A DNA stretch of 64,000 nt from Flavobacterium sp. FEMGT703F (GCA_002786385.1 PGCN01000025.1:124001-188000); one strand, 5' to 3'; positions 35,655 through 45,266 are shown, counted from the first letter of the stretch. Numbers and translations: made by a program. The notes: generated by a model not told the origin, from the letters alone.

Positions 35655-35891
35655 ATGTCAGACATTGCATCAAGAGTTAAAGCGATTATTGTAGACAAAT
35701 TAGGCGTTGACGAAAACGAAGTTGTAACTGAAGCAAGCTTCACCAATGATTTAGGCGCTGATTCATTAGACACTGTTGAGTTGATCATGGAATTCGAAAA
35801 AGAATTTGATATTCAAATCCCGGACGATCAAGCTGAAAACATTGCTACTGTAGGTCAAGCTATTTCTTACATCGAAGAAGCTAAAAAATAA
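35655..35891 (+). CDS. acpP: Acyl carrier protein
   Basis: 78 residues, acidic. The Ser of [20 protein letters not shown] (about 33-52) receives the 4'-phosphopantetheine arm. It carries acyl chains in fatty acid synthesis in the cytoplasm. It has a strong promoter and a terminator of its own before fabF, which fits a need for more AcpP than FabF. Confidence 0.97.
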   Translation: MSDIASRVKAIIVDKLGVDENEVVTEASFTNDLGADSLDTVELIMEFEKEFDIQIPDDQAENIATVGQAISYIEEAKK

Positions 35892-35901
35892 TAAATAAAA
35901 C

Positions 35902-35935
35902 ACCCGTGAAGAATCTTTATTTTTCGCGGGTTTTT
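35902..35935 (+). terminator. Terminator after acpP
   Basis: ACCCGTGAA (35902-35910) pairs with TTCGCGGGT (35923-35931) including one wobble, followed by five T. It could be partial, allowing read-through to fabF. Confidence 0.65.
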
Positions 35936-35990
35936 ATTATTTTTACTGAAAAGATTAAACTTGATTGATATTCAATCTTAAAAATATTGA

Positions 35991-36037
35991 AATACCCCTG
36001 TCTCTTTAATGATCAATTTGAAGAAAACAAGGGTATT
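35991..36037. repeat. Inverted repeat upstream of fabF
   Basis: AATACCCCTGT (35991-36001) and ACAAGGGTATT (36027-36037) are complementary except at one position. Just before it GATTGA-tat-TCAATC forms a smaller palindrome. No clear TAnnTTTG box is present for fabF, so these may be control elements or an mRNA structure. Confidence 0.4.
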
Positions 36038-36069
36038 ATTTGTTTAAATACAATTCTAAAAAACACATT

Positions 36070-37323
36070 ATGGCATTAAAGCGAGTTGTAGTAACAGGTT
36101 TAGGTGCGTTGACACCCATAGGGAATTCCATTGAAGAGTATTGGGATGCTTTAGTCAATGGGAAAAGCGGAGCAGCGCCCATCACCTATTATGATACCGA
36201 AAAACACAAAACAAAGTTTGCCTGCGAAGTAAAAAACTTCAATATCGAAAATTATATCGACAGAAAAGAAGCTCGCAGAATGGATAAATTTGCCCAATAT
36301 GCCATTGCTGCCAGCGAAGAAGCGATTAAAGACGCCGGAATTACCAAAGATAACGTAAACAAACACCGTGTTGGTGTAATTTGGGGCGCCGGAATTGGCG
36401 GATTGGAAACTTTCCAAGAAGAGGTAATGAATTATGCGGCCGGAGACGGAACACCTAGATTCAATCCTTTCTTTATCCCGAAAATGATTGCTGATATTGC
36501 TCCCGCTCATATTTCCATGAGAAATGGTTTTATGGGACCTAATTATACCACGGTTTCTGCTTGTGCATCCTCGGCTAATGCTTTAATCGATGCTTTCAAC
36601 TACATCCGTTTAGGGATGTGTGATGTAATCATCTCAGGTGGTTCTGAAGCAGCGGTTACCATAGCCGGTATGGGCGGATTCAACTCCATGCAAGCCCTAT
36701 CTACCAGAAATGACAGTCCGGAAACCGCTTCAAGACCTTTTGATGCGACTCGTGACGGCTTTGTTTTAGGAGAAGGTGCGGGTGCACTAGTTTTAGAAGA
36801 ATACGAGCACGCGAAAGCCCGTGGTGCTAAAATATACTGTGAAATCGGTGGCGGCGGAATGTCTTCAGACGCCTACCATTTGACTGCTCCACATCCGGAT
36901 GGTGTTGGGGTTATTGCCGTAATGGAAAACACCTTGCGCGACGCCGGAATGACACCGGAACAAGTTGACCACATCAATACACACGGAACTTCAACACCGC
37001 TTGGTGATGTGGCCGAATTGAAAGCCATCAGTGCTGTTTTCGGTGAACATGCCAAAAACATCAACATCAATTCGACCAAATCAATGACCGGACACTTGCT
37101 TGGAGCGGCAGGTGCTATTGAAGCCATTGCATCTATCCTAGCCATGAAACACGGTATAGTGCCGCCAACCATCAACCACACTGTTGTTGATGAGAATATT
37201 GATCCGTCATTGAATTTGACGTTGAACAAAGCTCAAAAAAGAGAAGTTAATGTAGCCATGAGCAATACTTTCGGTTTCGGAGGTCACAATGCTTGTGTAC
37301 TATTCAAAAAAATACAAGACTAA
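36070..37323 (+). CDS. fabF: Beta-ketoacyl-ACP synthase II
   Basis: 417 residues from ATG 36070 (MALKRVVVTGLGALTPIG), the standard start; the frame extends ten codons upstream without need. The Cys-His-His triad is in TVSACASSANALID, NTHGTSTPLGD and STKSMTGHLLGAAGAIEA. It condenses acyl-ACP with malonyl-ACP in chain elongation. Rnc follows 7 bp downstream. The order acpP-fabF-rnc is conserved across many bacteria. Confidence 0.96.
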   Translation: MALKRVVVTGLGALTPIGNSIEEYWDALVNGKSGAAPITYYDTEKHKTKFACEVKNFNIENYIDRKEARRMDKFAQYAIAASEEAIKDAGITKDNVNKHRVGVIWGAGIGGLETFQEEVMNYAAGDGTPRFNPFFIPKMIADIAPAHISMRNGFMGPNYTTVSACASSANALIDAFNYIRLGMCDVIISGGSEAAVTIAGMGGFNSMQALSTRNDSPETASRPFDATRDGFVLGEGAGALVLEEYEHAKARGAKIYCEIGGGGMSSDAYHLTAPHPDGVGVIAVMENTLRDAGMTPEQVDHINTHGTSTPLGDVAELKAISAVFGEHAKNININSTKSMTGHLLGAAGAIEAIASILAMKHGIVPPTINHTVVDENIDPSLNLTLNKAQKREVNVAMSNTFGFGGHNACVLFKKIQD

Positions 37324-37330
37324 GTTTAGG

Positions 37331-38074
37331 ATGAAAATTCTAAAAAATATATTCAAAAATTCCCGTTCATCATCTGAGGACGGGATTTTTTTTACTGAAA
37401 TTGAAAAAGTTATCGGATTCAAACCGCAGTCCATTCAGTACTATCAAAAAGCCTTTACCCATCGGTCTACCAATCGCACCGATTTAAAAGGGAATCCCAT
37501 GAATTACGAGCGTTTGGAGTTTTTGGGTGACGCGATGTTGAGTGCTGTTATTGCTGCGTATCTCTACAATGAAGCGCCCGCCGGAGACGAAGGTTATCTG
37601 ACCAAAATGCGCTCAAAAATTGTGAGTCGCGAACACTTGAACGAGTTGGGTAGAGATTTAAATTTGATACGATTCGTCGAAAGTAAAGTGCCGACGCAAC
37701 ATTTTGGCGAAAACATACACGGTAATATTTTTGAAGCCTTGGTTGGCGCTATTTTTTTAGACAAAGGCTATGATTTTTGTCAGAAGTTCATTCAAAAAAG
37801 CGTCATAGTTCCTTATGTAGATATAGCCCGATTGGAAGGCAAAGTCATCAGTTACAAAAGTCTTTTAATCGAATGGTGTCAAAAAGAGAAAAAGTCCTTT
37901 CATTACGATGTTTTTGACGATAATGGAAACGATGGGCAAAAATTCTTTGGCGTAAAATTAAGTATCGACAATAAAATTGTGGCTAAAGCCAGAGCAACTT
38001 CTAAAAAGAAAGCAGAAGAAAAAGCATCTCAAAGGGCTTATTTTGCATTTCAAGAAAAAATTAACAAAAAATAA
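37331..38074 (+). CDS. rnc: Ribonuclease III
   Basis: 247 residues from ATG 37331. The signature NYERLEFLGDAMLSAVIAAYLY (about 57-78) and the second acidic site HGNIFEALVGAIFLDKGYDF hold the catalytic Glu and Asp residues. The C-terminal double-stranded RNA binding domain covers about 175-243 (YKSLLIEWCQKEKK ... ATSKKKAEEKASQRAYF). It processes rRNA precursors and cuts double-stranded RNA. Possibly relevant to the structured small RNAs elsewhere in this window. Confidence 0.95.
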   Translation: MKILKNIFKNSRSSSEDGIFFTEIEKVIGFKPQSIQYYQKAFTHRSTNRTDLKGNPMNYERLEFLGDAMLSAVIAAYLYNEAPAGDEGYLTKMRSKIVSREHLNELGRDLNLIRFVESKVPTQHFGENIHGNIFEALVGAIFLDKGYDFCQKFIQKSVIVPYVDIARLEGKVISYKSLLIEWCQKEKKSFHYDVFDDNGNDGQKFFGVKLSIDNKIVAKARATSKKKAEEKASQRAYFAFQEKINKK

Positions 38075-38189
38075 TTCAGATTCTCAAAAAACTATAACGT
38101 TTTCGTTCATAAAATAACGTTAACACAAACTTCTCTTGCTGAAAATCTCTGTCAGATGCACTATATTTACAACTTAAATTGCATTCTTT

Positions 38190-38675
38190 ATGTATGTGCA
38201 TAAATTACATATTGCGGAGTTTGACAAGATAGATTATCAGTTAATTGCTATTCATTCGCCTTTAGAGGATTATCGATTGGCCTACTTTATCAATAAACAG
38301 CTGCCTATCAATCTCAAAAAATGCAATAATAACATTCAGATTAGCAATAAAGAGGGCGAAACGCAATTTACCCGATTTATTTTTGAAGACCATCAAGACG
38401 TTGCTTGGAGTTTGATTCAAAACCAAAATGATGCGATAGTTTCGGTTCCGTCCAACAATTTTGGCCTATTTGCAGAAAGCAGCACTGAGTTTGCGCCCAA
38501 AATTTATTTGATCCCGGAGTTCAAAAAAGTTGATTATTTTTTTAAAATTGAGAACGATGAGGTGCCGATAGATGTTCCGAAAATTATCAAATCTCTGAAG
38601 AAAATAGACAAAATAAGCACCGTTTATACCGTAGACGTAGCCAATATAAAATCAAAGAACAATTTAATTTTTTAA
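38190..38675 (+). CDS. IPExxxVDY family protein
   Basis: 161 residues. The motif that names the family is present as LIPEFKKVDYFFKIE (about 112-126). Members are small cytoplasmic proteins of Bacteroidota, nearly always placed between rnc and pyk as here, and have no known activity. The opening phrase LAYFINKQLPINLKK is also conserved in relatives as I recall them. The stop codon is 5 bp before pyk, so it is in the pyk transcript. Confidence 0.85.
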   Translation: MYVHKLHIAEFDKIDYQLIAIHSPLEDYRLAYFINKQLPINLKKCNNNIQISNKEGETQFTRFIFEDHQDVAWSLIQNQNDAIVSVPSNNFGLFAESSTEFAPKIYLIPEFKKVDYFFKIENDEVPIDVPKIIKSLKKIDKISTVYTVDVANIKSKNNLIF

Positions 38676-38680
38676 GTATA

Positions 38681-40111
38681 ATGCCAACAAAAAAGAAAAC
38701 TAAAATTGTAGCTACCTTAGGGCCTGCATGCAGTTCGAAAGAAGTAATTAAGAAGATGATTGATGCCGGAGTGAACGTATTTCGTATCAATTTTTCCCAT
38801 GCTGATTATACCGATGTAAAAGAAAGAATAGATATCATCCGAGAATTAAATGATGAATACGGCTACACTACCGCCATTTTAGCCGATTTACAAGGACCGA
38901 AACTCCGCGTTGGTGTAATGAAAGAAGATGTAGTAGTTAATCCGGGTGATATCATCACGTTTCAAACCGCCGAAGACGTTCCGGGGACCAAAGAGCGTGT
39001 CTACATGAACTATTTGTCTTTTCCGCAAGATGTCAATCCGGGAGAGCGCATTTTGTTGGACGACGGAAAATTAATCTTCGAGGCTTTAGAAACCAATGGT
39101 ACTACTGAAGTAGTTTGTAAAGTTATCCAAGGCGGTCCGTTAAAATCTAAAAAAGGAGTTAACCTGCCGCAGACTAAAGTATCATTACCTGCGTTGACCA
39201 AAAAAGACATTAAGGATGCGTTGTTTGCCATCAGTGAAAAAGTCGATTGGATTGCGCTATCTTTCGTGAGAACGCCTAAAGATTTAGAAGAATTACAGGA
39301 TTTGATTGCCCAAAATTCTGAACATAAAATTCCGATTGTAGCCAAAATTGAAAAACCGGAAGCAGTAGAAAACATTGACAAGATTGTCGCTTTTTGTGAC
39401 GGATTGATGGTGGCTCGCGGTGATCTTGGAGTGGAAATTCCGGCGCATGAAGTACCGTTAATCCAGAAAAAATTAATCCACCGCGCTAAAACGGCTCGTA
39501 TTCCGGTAATTGTTGCCACGCAAATGATGGAAACGATGATTACCAGTTTAACGCCAACGCGTGCTGAGGTAAATGACGTAGCCAATTCCGTTATGGACGG
39601 TGCCGATGCCGTAATGTTGTCAGGGGAAACTTCAGTCGGAAATTATCCGGTAGAAGTGATTGAGAAAATGACACAAATTATTGAAGCAGTTGAAGATTCT
39701 CCGCTAATTGCCGTGCCACAAAATCCACCTCACGTTAGAACAAAACGTTTTATTACTAAATCGATTTGTTACCATGCGGCAACTATGGCCAACGATATTA
39801 AAGCCAAAGCTATTTCTACGCTAACCAACAGTGGTTATACAGCGTTCCAAATTTCTGCTTGGCGTCCGAAAGCCCATATTTTAGTTTATACTTCCAATAA
39901 AAGAATACTGACGCAACTCAATTTGCTTTGGGGCGTGAATGCTTTTTATTACGATAAATTTGTTAGTACTGATGATACGGTAGACGACATCAATGATATT
40001 GCCAAACAAAAAGGCTACGTGAAAAAAGGCGATATGATGATTAATTTAGCTGCAATGCCGGTAGCCGATAAAGGAATGGTAAATACTTTAAGGGTTTCGG
40101 AAATAGAATAA
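38681..40111 (+). CDS. pyk: Pyruvate kinase
   Basis: 476 residues. Motifs: KIVATLGPACSSKEVIKKMIDAGVNVFRINFSHADY (start), ILADLQGPKLRVG, the active-site lysine segment IPIVAKIEKPEAVENIDKI, MVARGDLGVEIP and MLSGETSVGNYPVE, then the C-terminal regulatory domain. It converts phosphoenolpyruvate and ADP to pyruvate and ATP in the cytoplasm. It is the last gene of the acpP block and is followed by a terminator. Confidence 0.97.
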   Translation: MPTKKKTKIVATLGPACSSKEVIKKMIDAGVNVFRINFSHADYTDVKERIDIIRELNDEYGYTTAILADLQGPKLRVGVMKEDVVVNPGDIITFQTAEDVPGTKERVYMNYLSFPQDVNPGERILLDDGKLIFEALETNGTTEVVCKVIQGGPLKSKKGVNLPQTKVSLPALTKKDIKDALFAISEKVDWIALSFVRTPKDLEELQDLIAQNSEHKIPIVAKIEKPEAVENIDKIVAFCDGLMVARGDLGVEIPAHEVPLIQKKLIHRAKTARIPVIVATQMMETMITSLTPTRAEVNDVANSVMDGADAVMLSGETSVGNYPVEVIEKMTQIIEAVEDSPLIAVPQNPPHVRTKRFITKSICYHAATMANDIKAKAISTLTNSGYTAFQISAWRPKAHILVYTSNKRILTQLNLLWGVNAFYYDKFVSTDDTVDDINDIAKQKGYVKKGDMMINLAAMPVADKGMVNTLRVSEIE

Positions 40112-40135
40112 ATTTAATCATAAAAATTCATAAAG

Positions 40136-40168
40136 AATCCACTTAATTATTTGTTAGGTGGATTTTTA
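40136..40168 (+). terminator. Terminator of pyk
   Basis: AATCCACTTAA (40136-40146) pairs with TTAGGTGGATT (40154-40164) with one U-G, followed by T5. Confidence 0.75.
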
Positions 40169-40215
40169 TTTTAATAAAAAAAACTTATTTTAGACAAAAT
40201 TTTAAATTCAGAATT

Positions 40216-40905
40216 ATGGAGAATGAAAATATTTTAGTTTCAAATGCTACAAGCATTGAAAAAGCTAATTTTTATAAAAAAACCTATCAGCATTTGGCTT
40301 TGGCTATTTTAGCTTTTATAGTGGTTGAAACCTTGATGATTAAGTTGGTTCCTGAAGAAGCAATCGTTTGGATGTTGAGCGGAAGATTTATATGGTTGTT
40401 TATTATTGGATTATTCTGGTTAGGCACAACAATGTCAGACCGATTAGCTTTTCATCCGTCTAGAGAAAAGCAGTATCTGGGATTAAGTTTGTATGTTATT
40501 TTAGAAGCTATCATTTTCCTTCCTATGATTTTCATCGCTTCAGTTTATGCAGGAGGTGATGTTATCATGCAAGCCGCGTTGACCACTTTGTTTATGTTTG
40601 GCGGATTGACTTCGGTTGTGTTTTTTACTAATACTGATTTCTCTTTTTTAAGAACAATGCTTATTGTAGGTGGCTTTGTTTCACTTGGAATTATTGTTGC
40701 CGGTGCTATTTTCGGATTTAATCTTGGTCTTTGGTTTTCGGCAGGAATGGCGGTATTAGCTTCTGCCAGTATTCTTTATCAAACGGATCAAATCAAAAAC
40801 AATTACGGAACCCAACAATATGTTGGAGCATCACTACAGTTGTTCTCTTCAGTAATGTTATTGTTTTGGTATATTTTAAGAATTTTTATGAGCAGAAGAG
40901 ATTAA
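40216..40905 (+). CDS. Bax inhibitor-1 / YccA family membrane protein
   Basis: 229 residues with seven hydrophobic helices. The first (FYKKTYQHLALAILAFIVVETLMIKLV) and the block GLSLYVILEAIIFLPMIFIASVYAGGDVIMQAALTTLFMF followed by FFTNTDFSFLR match the Bax1-I family; a C-terminal YQTDQIKNNY segment holds the Asp typical of the pH-sensing pair. Family members act as calcium-leak channels or modulate membrane proteases. Inner membrane. It stands alone between two terminators. Confidence 0.88.
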   Translation: MENENILVSNATSIEKANFYKKTYQHLALAILAFIVVETLMIKLVPEEAIVWMLSGRFIWLFIIGLFWLGTTMSDRLAFHPSREKQYLGLSLYVILEAIIFLPMIFIASVYAGGDVIMQAALTTLFMFGGLTSVVFFTNTDFSFLRTMLIVGGFVSLGIIVAGAIFGFNLGLWFSAGMAVLASASILYQTDQIKNNYGTQQYVGASLQLFSSVMLLFWYILRIFMSRRD

Positions 40906-40930
40906 GTTTATTCTCTTTATTAAAATTAAA

Positions 40931-40966
40931 AAACCAGTTTCGTTCTAAAACGAAACTGGTTTTTTT
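40931..40966. terminator. Bidirectional terminator between the BI-1 gene and dinB
   Basis: AAACCAGTTTCGTT (40931-40944) pairs exactly with AACGAAACTGGTTT (40949-40962). T runs follow in both directions, serving two convergent genes. Confidence 0.85.
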
Positions 40967-40968
40967 GC

Positions 40969-42051
40969 TTAAAACTCAAACTTCAATTGTACCACAACGG
41001 TCTTTTTAATCTCGGTATTTAAGTTGTTCAACGAAATGCCTAACAATCGCACCGATTCCTTCATTCGTTCCTGAAATAAAAGCTCTTTGGCGGTCTCTAA
41101 AAGCAATCCTTTATCGGCAATAAAGTAAGGCAAGGTCTTGCTGCGCGTTTGGGTCGTAAAATCGCTGTATTTGATTTTGAGTGTTACGGTCTTTCCGGAG
41201 ATGTTGTGCTTTTTGAGTCGGTTTTCTAATTCAGCCGCAATCCGCTCCAACTTTTCCACCATAAAGATTTCCGAAGTCAGATTTTCGTTAAAGGTATGTT
41301 CTGCGGCGACTGATTTGGCAATCCGATTGGGTTTTACAGCACTGTTGTGAATGCCGCGCACAATGTTGTAAAAATGCAAACCACTTTTACTGAAATGTTC
41401 TTCCAAAAATTCTTTCGATTTCGACTTCAAATCTTTACCGGTAAAAATTCCCAAATGGTACATTCTCTCGGTGGTGACTTTGCCTATGCCGTAAAATTTT
41501 TTGATATCGAGGTTTTCCAAAAAAGCTTCTACTTCTTCCGGATTAACGGTTTTTTGCCCGTTGGGTTTGTTGTAATCGCTGGCAATTTTGGCCACGAATT
41601 TATTCACCGAAATTCCGGCAGAAGCTGTCAAACCGACTTCTTCAAAAATACGTTGTCTGATTTCCTGAGCAATTAAAGTCGCGCTCGGATTGCCTTTTTT
41701 ATTCAGAGTTACATCCAAATAGGCTTCGTCTAACGATAGTGGTTCGACTAAGTCGGTGTATTCATGAAAGATTTTCCGAATTTTTTTGGAGATTTCTTTG
41801 TAGCGGTCAAATCGTGGGCGAACAAAAATCAAATCCGGACAATTGCGTTTGGCTTGAATGCCGCTCATGGCCGAACGAACACCAAATTTACGCGCTTCAT
41901 AACTTGCCGCCGAAACCACACCACGTACTTCGCTGCCGCCAACGGCTAAAGGTTTTCCTCTAAGCTCGGGATTGTCCATTTGTTCCACCGAAGCGTAAAA
42001 AGCATCCATATCGATGTGTATGATTTTTCGATAAGTCACTTCGGATGCCAT
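40969..42051 (-). CDS. dinB: DNA polymerase IV (Y family)
   Basis: 360 residues. Catalytic acidic motifs: KIIHIDMDAFYASVEQMDNPELRGKPLAVGG at the N-terminus and VEPLSLDEAYLDVT (about 98-111). The helix-hairpin-helix (FYGIGKVTTERMYHLGIFTG) and little-finger domain follow, and the protein ends in VVVQLKFEF. It performs error-prone translesion synthesis. It follows the recombinase-like gene by 1 bp and probably shares its transcript. No LexA-type box is evident. Confidence 0.95.
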   Translation of the reverse strand: MASEVTYRKIIHIDMDAFYASVEQMDNPELRGKPLAVGGSEVRGVVSAASYEARKFGVRSAMSGIQAKRNCPDLIFVRPRFDRYKEISKKIRKIFHEYTDLVEPLSLDEAYLDVTLNKKGNPSATLIAQEIRQRIFEEVGLTASAGISVNKFVAKIASDYNKPNGQKTVNPEEVEAFLENLDIKKFYGIGKVTTERMYHLGIFTGKDLKSKSKEFLEEHFSKSGLHFYNIVRGIHNSAVKPNRIAKSVAAEHTFNENLTSEIFMVEKLERIAAELENRLKKHNISGKTVTLKIKYSDFTTQTRSKTLPYFIADKGLLLETAKELLFQERMKESVRLLGISLNNLNTEIKKTVVVQLKFEF

Positions 42052-42052
42052 A

Positions 42053-44080
42053 TTATTTGTCTTTTACCGGAAAGAAAAAAGCGGTCGGACGCGTTTTGAA
42101 ATATGCCCAAGTAGCACTGAATAATAGTTTTAATTCCGAAAGCGGAATGTTGCGGGAACGGAAAGCCAATCCTAACGACAACGAAAAACTAACAATGAAG
42201 TTCACAAAACCAATCAACCCAATGCCGATGATTCCCCAAATAATTGTTGGCCAATCTACAAAGAAATCGGCGCCGTACAAGCCTAAAGCAAAGTTTCCGG
42301 CGGCAAAAGTAATGTGGCGAATGTCGAGATTCAGCCCGAGAAAAATGCCCAACGAAGCCGTACTGCCCAAAAATACACCAAACCAGCCGTTGGAAACCAC
42401 GCCCGGCCAATGATTTTCAAACCATTTGGCAATGGCATTGGTTCGTACAATACCTAAATTTTGCTTCAAAACCGGATGTTCTTTGATGCGGAAATACACT
42501 TGATTGTGTTTGTTTCTGTTGGACACATTCCCCGAAATAATACCGGAAAGAAACAAAAACACACCCGCAATAGCGGCATGAAACAAAGCAGCCGAATGCA
42601 CCGGAGACAAATCATACAACAGTTTCGACGATTTTTCAAAGGCGATATTGTAATCCAATAAATAATCAATCAACCAAATGCCTAACATCGCCACAGGGAA
42701 AGCCATAAAAACATTGCCCACAAAGGCGATGAATTGCGAACGAAACAATCGGGCAAAAAGTTGGGCAAACGATCCGTGTTTGTTTTCCGAATTATTTTGC
42801 TTTTTCATTCCGCTTTCCAATGCTTTGGTTAAAGTAGCTGCTGTCATAGCCGGTTGTTTCGTAGCCAAAGTGTAACCCATCAAATAAATGGCGATAAAAC
42901 CCAGCGAATAATTCAAACTGTAATAAAAAGCATGACCAAAAGCACTGGTTTCTATCTTGGAAAACAATATTTTAAGGATACACAAAATCCCAACGATAAA
43001 TCCACCGCCAACCGCTGCTTTAAACATGGAAAAATACTCGGAGCGACTTTCAGTAATGTAATGTTCTCCGGTTTTGGCTGTATGTTGTGTGATTTCATAG
43101 GAAATCAATTGGGTGCTTTCGTTGATTAACTGGCGAACATTGTTCTTTTGACAGTTGTATTTAATCAGTCGTAGCAACAGTAAAATGGAATTATTTTTTT
43201 TGTCTGAAGGTTTGTTAACGACTAAAGTAGAAATCAAGACTTTCATTCGGTGCAACTGTTGTCGGATGCGGAGCAAACTCTGATTTACTTTCAACGAAAT
43301 GCCGAATTTCGAGCTGTTACCGAAAGCTTTATCGACATATTCTTCGCATTGTTTGTGCAGGATAATCAGTTGCTTGTAGTTTAAATCTTCTGAAACAATA
43401 TAATGTGGTTCGCTTTTTCTGATTTTGGACAAAATACTGTTCAGTTCGTTTTCAAACGCTACAAAAGGACTTTCCAAATCATCGTATTCGGGTACCATTT
43501 TAATCACATCGGTTTCCATCGCTCGTCCGCTCATTCGTTGCGAAATTAAACCCATAGCGTTCATGACTTCGGCCAAAACCGATTGTTCGGCCACCGATTC
43601 ATAAATGGTTTCTGTAGCGATAATATCAAACAGTTGTTGCAATTCTTCAAACGGAATACGGGCTATCCAAATCGGATCCGAACTTTTAAAAAACACTTGA
43701 TTCAGCACAAATTCCAAAGTGTCTTTTTCCGGTTGGAAAGGTAAAATTTTGGCAAAGATTCGTTTTTTGACTTCATAAGTAAAGTCGGAATCCCTTAAAA
43801 TTCCGGTGTCGGAAAGCATTCTGCCGAATTTTCTTTGCGAAAGCGCTTCACCCAAATACAGTTTGAATTGCGCCGTCATATTCGGATTTGTTTCTAAATA
43901 CTCTAAGAGAGGCTTAATACTAACCACTTTCTCATTTTTGGGATAATCAGGACGAAAAAAACGAACTAAATCCACCAAAAAAAGCAAACGGTCATTAGAT
44001 TGATAACCGTTTTGGTCGAAGTACAACCTAAATAAATCGGTTAAAGTTGTAATTGGTGTCTTATTGCGGTACAATTTCAT
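42053..44080 (-). CDS. SpecificRecomb family membrane protein (site-specific recombinase Gcr-like)
   Basis: 675 residues. The N-terminal half (1-320) is soluble and helical. After about 345 there are six or seven hydrophobic helices (GGGFIVGILCILKILF, YSLGFIAIYLMGYTLATKQPAMTAATLTKAL, FIAFVGNVFMAFPVAML and others). This pattern fits the PF10136-type proteins labelled site-specific recombinase, a name that goes back to one old report. The membrane helices make a recombinase role doubtful. Located 1 bp upstream of dinB, so cotranscribed. Confidence 0.78.
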   Translation of the reverse strand: MKLYRNKTPITTLTDLFRLYFDQNGYQSNDRLLFLVDLVRFFRPDYPKNEKVVSIKPLLEYLETNPNMTAQFKLYLGEALSQRKFGRMLSDTGILRDSDFTYEVKKRIFAKILPFQPEKDTLEFVLNQVFFKSSDPIWIARIPFEELQQLFDIIATETIYESVAEQSVLAEVMNAMGLISQRMSGRAMETDVIKMVPEYDDLESPFVAFENELNSILSKIRKSEPHYIVSEDLNYKQLIILHKQCEEYVDKAFGNSSKFGISLKVNQSLLRIRQQLHRMKVLISTLVVNKPSDKKNNSILLLLRLIKYNCQKNNVRQLINESTQLISYEITQHTAKTGEHYITESRSEYFSMFKAAVGGGFIVGILCILKILFSKIETSAFGHAFYYSLNYSLGFIAIYLMGYTLATKQPAMTAATLTKALESGMKKQNNSENKHGSFAQLFARLFRSQFIAFVGNVFMAFPVAMLGIWLIDYLLDYNIAFEKSSKLLYDLSPVHSAALFHAAIAGVFLFLSGIISGNVSNRNKHNQVYFRIKEHPVLKQNLGIVRTNAIAKWFENHWPGVVSNGWFGVFLGSTASLGIFLGLNLDIRHITFAAGNFALGLYGADFFVDWPTIIWGIIGIGLIGFVNFIVSFSLSLGLAFRSRNIPLSELKLLFSATWAYFKTRPTAFFFPVKDK

Positions 44081-44157
44081 CCCAAGAAGGTTAGGCGGTT
44101 AAGATTCTTGTAAAAATACAATTTTCAAGGTATATATTTCTTAACTTGCTCCTAAAT

Positions 44158-44637
44158 ATGACTCAAAAAATGATAGAAATAGAGCGTAAATTTTTAGTCC
44201 TTTCGAACGATTTTATCAACGAGTCCTTCTCGCAAAAGCGCATTGTACAAGGCTATTTGAGTTCTAATCCGGAAAGAACTGTACGCGTGAGAATTAAAGG
44301 CGATAAAGGGTATTTGACCATCAAAGGCAAAAGCAGCGCCAACGGTACAACGCGTTTGGAATGGGAAAGGGAAATCAGTGTGATGGATGCCGAAACCTTG
44401 CTCACCATATGCGAAAGCGGTATTATCGATAAAGTTAGATATGAAGTCAAAGTCGGACATCACGTGTATGAAGTCGATATTTTCTCAGGCGAAAACGATG
44501 GATTGGTAATGGCCGAGATTGAATTGGAATCGGAAACGGAAACTTTTGAAAAGCCCAAATGGTTGGCCGAAGAAGTAACCAACGATGAACGCTATTACAA
44601 CGCCTACTTGAGTAAAAATCCTTTTACCCGCTGGTAG
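44158..44637 (+). CDS. CYTH domain protein (triphosphate tunnel metalloenzyme)
   Basis: 159 residues from ATG 44158; an ATG four codons later (MIEIERKF) is an equally good start. The family motif EIERKFLVL (ExExK) opens the tunnel fold. Basic residues in RTVRVRIKGDKGYLTIKG and acidic ones in EVDIFSGENDGLVMAEIELESE complete the triphosphate and metal site. Relatives hydrolyse inorganic triphosphate or thiamine triphosphate. Its stop codon abuts the stop of the convergent rlpA gene with no gap. Confidence 0.9.
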   Translation: MTQKMIEIERKFLVLSNDFINESFSQKRIVQGYLSSNPERTVRVRIKGDKGYLTIKGKSSANGTTRLEWEREISVMDAETLLTICESGIIDKVRYEVKVGHHVYEVDIFSGENDGLVMAEIELESETETFEKPKWLAEEVTNDERYYNAYLSKNPFTRW

Positions 44638-45219
44638 TTATTTAGGTTCTTCTACTACTTCAATTTTTACAATTACCGAGCCTGAATTTTTATTGGAAAC
44701 GATATCCATAAAAGCTCTTTTAGTCAAATCGATTTCACGGACTTTAGAAAACGGACCACGATCGGTAATTTCGACGATAACGAATTTTCCGTTGGCTTCG
44801 TTGGTGACTTTTACCAAAGTGCCAAATGGTAATTTTTTGTGAGCAGCAGTGTATTTATTGTTGTCAAAACGTTTGCCACTGGCGGTTCTTCTACCGTTGA
44901 ATTTATGGTGATAATAGGAAGCGTGAGCATTTTTTTTGTAGATTTTCAGCTTTGAATTGGGATCAATTTGAAGCGTATCAGTTTCTTTCACCACTGGAAT
45001 TTCTTTCACTACTACTGTGTCGGTTTTAGCCGTTGCTACAGTTTTTGTTTTGTCCTTTGGTTCTTTGATTTCCTTAGGATCTTTACTGTCTTTGGCCGGA
45101 GTAGTTTTCTCTTTGTTCTTGTCTTTTGGCTTTTCCTTTTGCTGCGGATTACCCGAAGAAAATGCCAGCAAAGTAAAAGTCATCAAGAGAAGCATTAATG
45201 AGTTTATTTTAGTATTCAT
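44638..45219 (-). CDS. RlpA-like septal ring lytic transglycosylase
   Basis: 193 residues. A signal peptide (1-22) is followed by a lysine/proline/glutamate-rich linker (about 25-70, KEKPKDKNKEK...) and a C-terminal double-psi beta-barrel (about 95-190) with HASYYHHKFNGRRTASGKRFDNNKYTAAHKKLPFGTLVKVTNEANGKFVIVEITDRGPF. RlpA enzymes cleave naked glycan strands at the division septum. No SPOR domain is present, unlike E. coli RlpA, and no lipobox. A small hairpin (45243-45259) lies upstream. Confidence 0.88.
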   Translation of the reverse strand: MNTKINSLMLLLMTFTLLAFSSGNPQQKEKPKDKNKEKTTPAKDSKDPKEIKEPKDKTKTVATAKTDTVVVKEIPVVKETDTLQIDPNSKLKIYKKNAHASYYHHKFNGRRTASGKRFDNNKYTAAHKKLPFGTLVKVTNEANGKFVIVEITDRGPFSKVREIDLTKRAFMDIVSNKNSGSVIVKIEVVEEPK

Positions 45220-45266
45220 AGAGAATTTTTTAGTTGATAAATCGGTTTTACAAAAACCGTACCTGA

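Noticed and set aside
38090..38135. Two TAACGTT words before the IPExxxVDY gene as an operator
   Set aside because: Each is a 6-base palindrome in AT-rich sequence with no promoter box at a matching position.
42053..44080. A mobile element or phage integrase suggested by the recombinase name
   Set aside because: No tyrosine or serine recombinase motif is visible, the C-terminal half is membrane helices, and no attachment repeats flank it.
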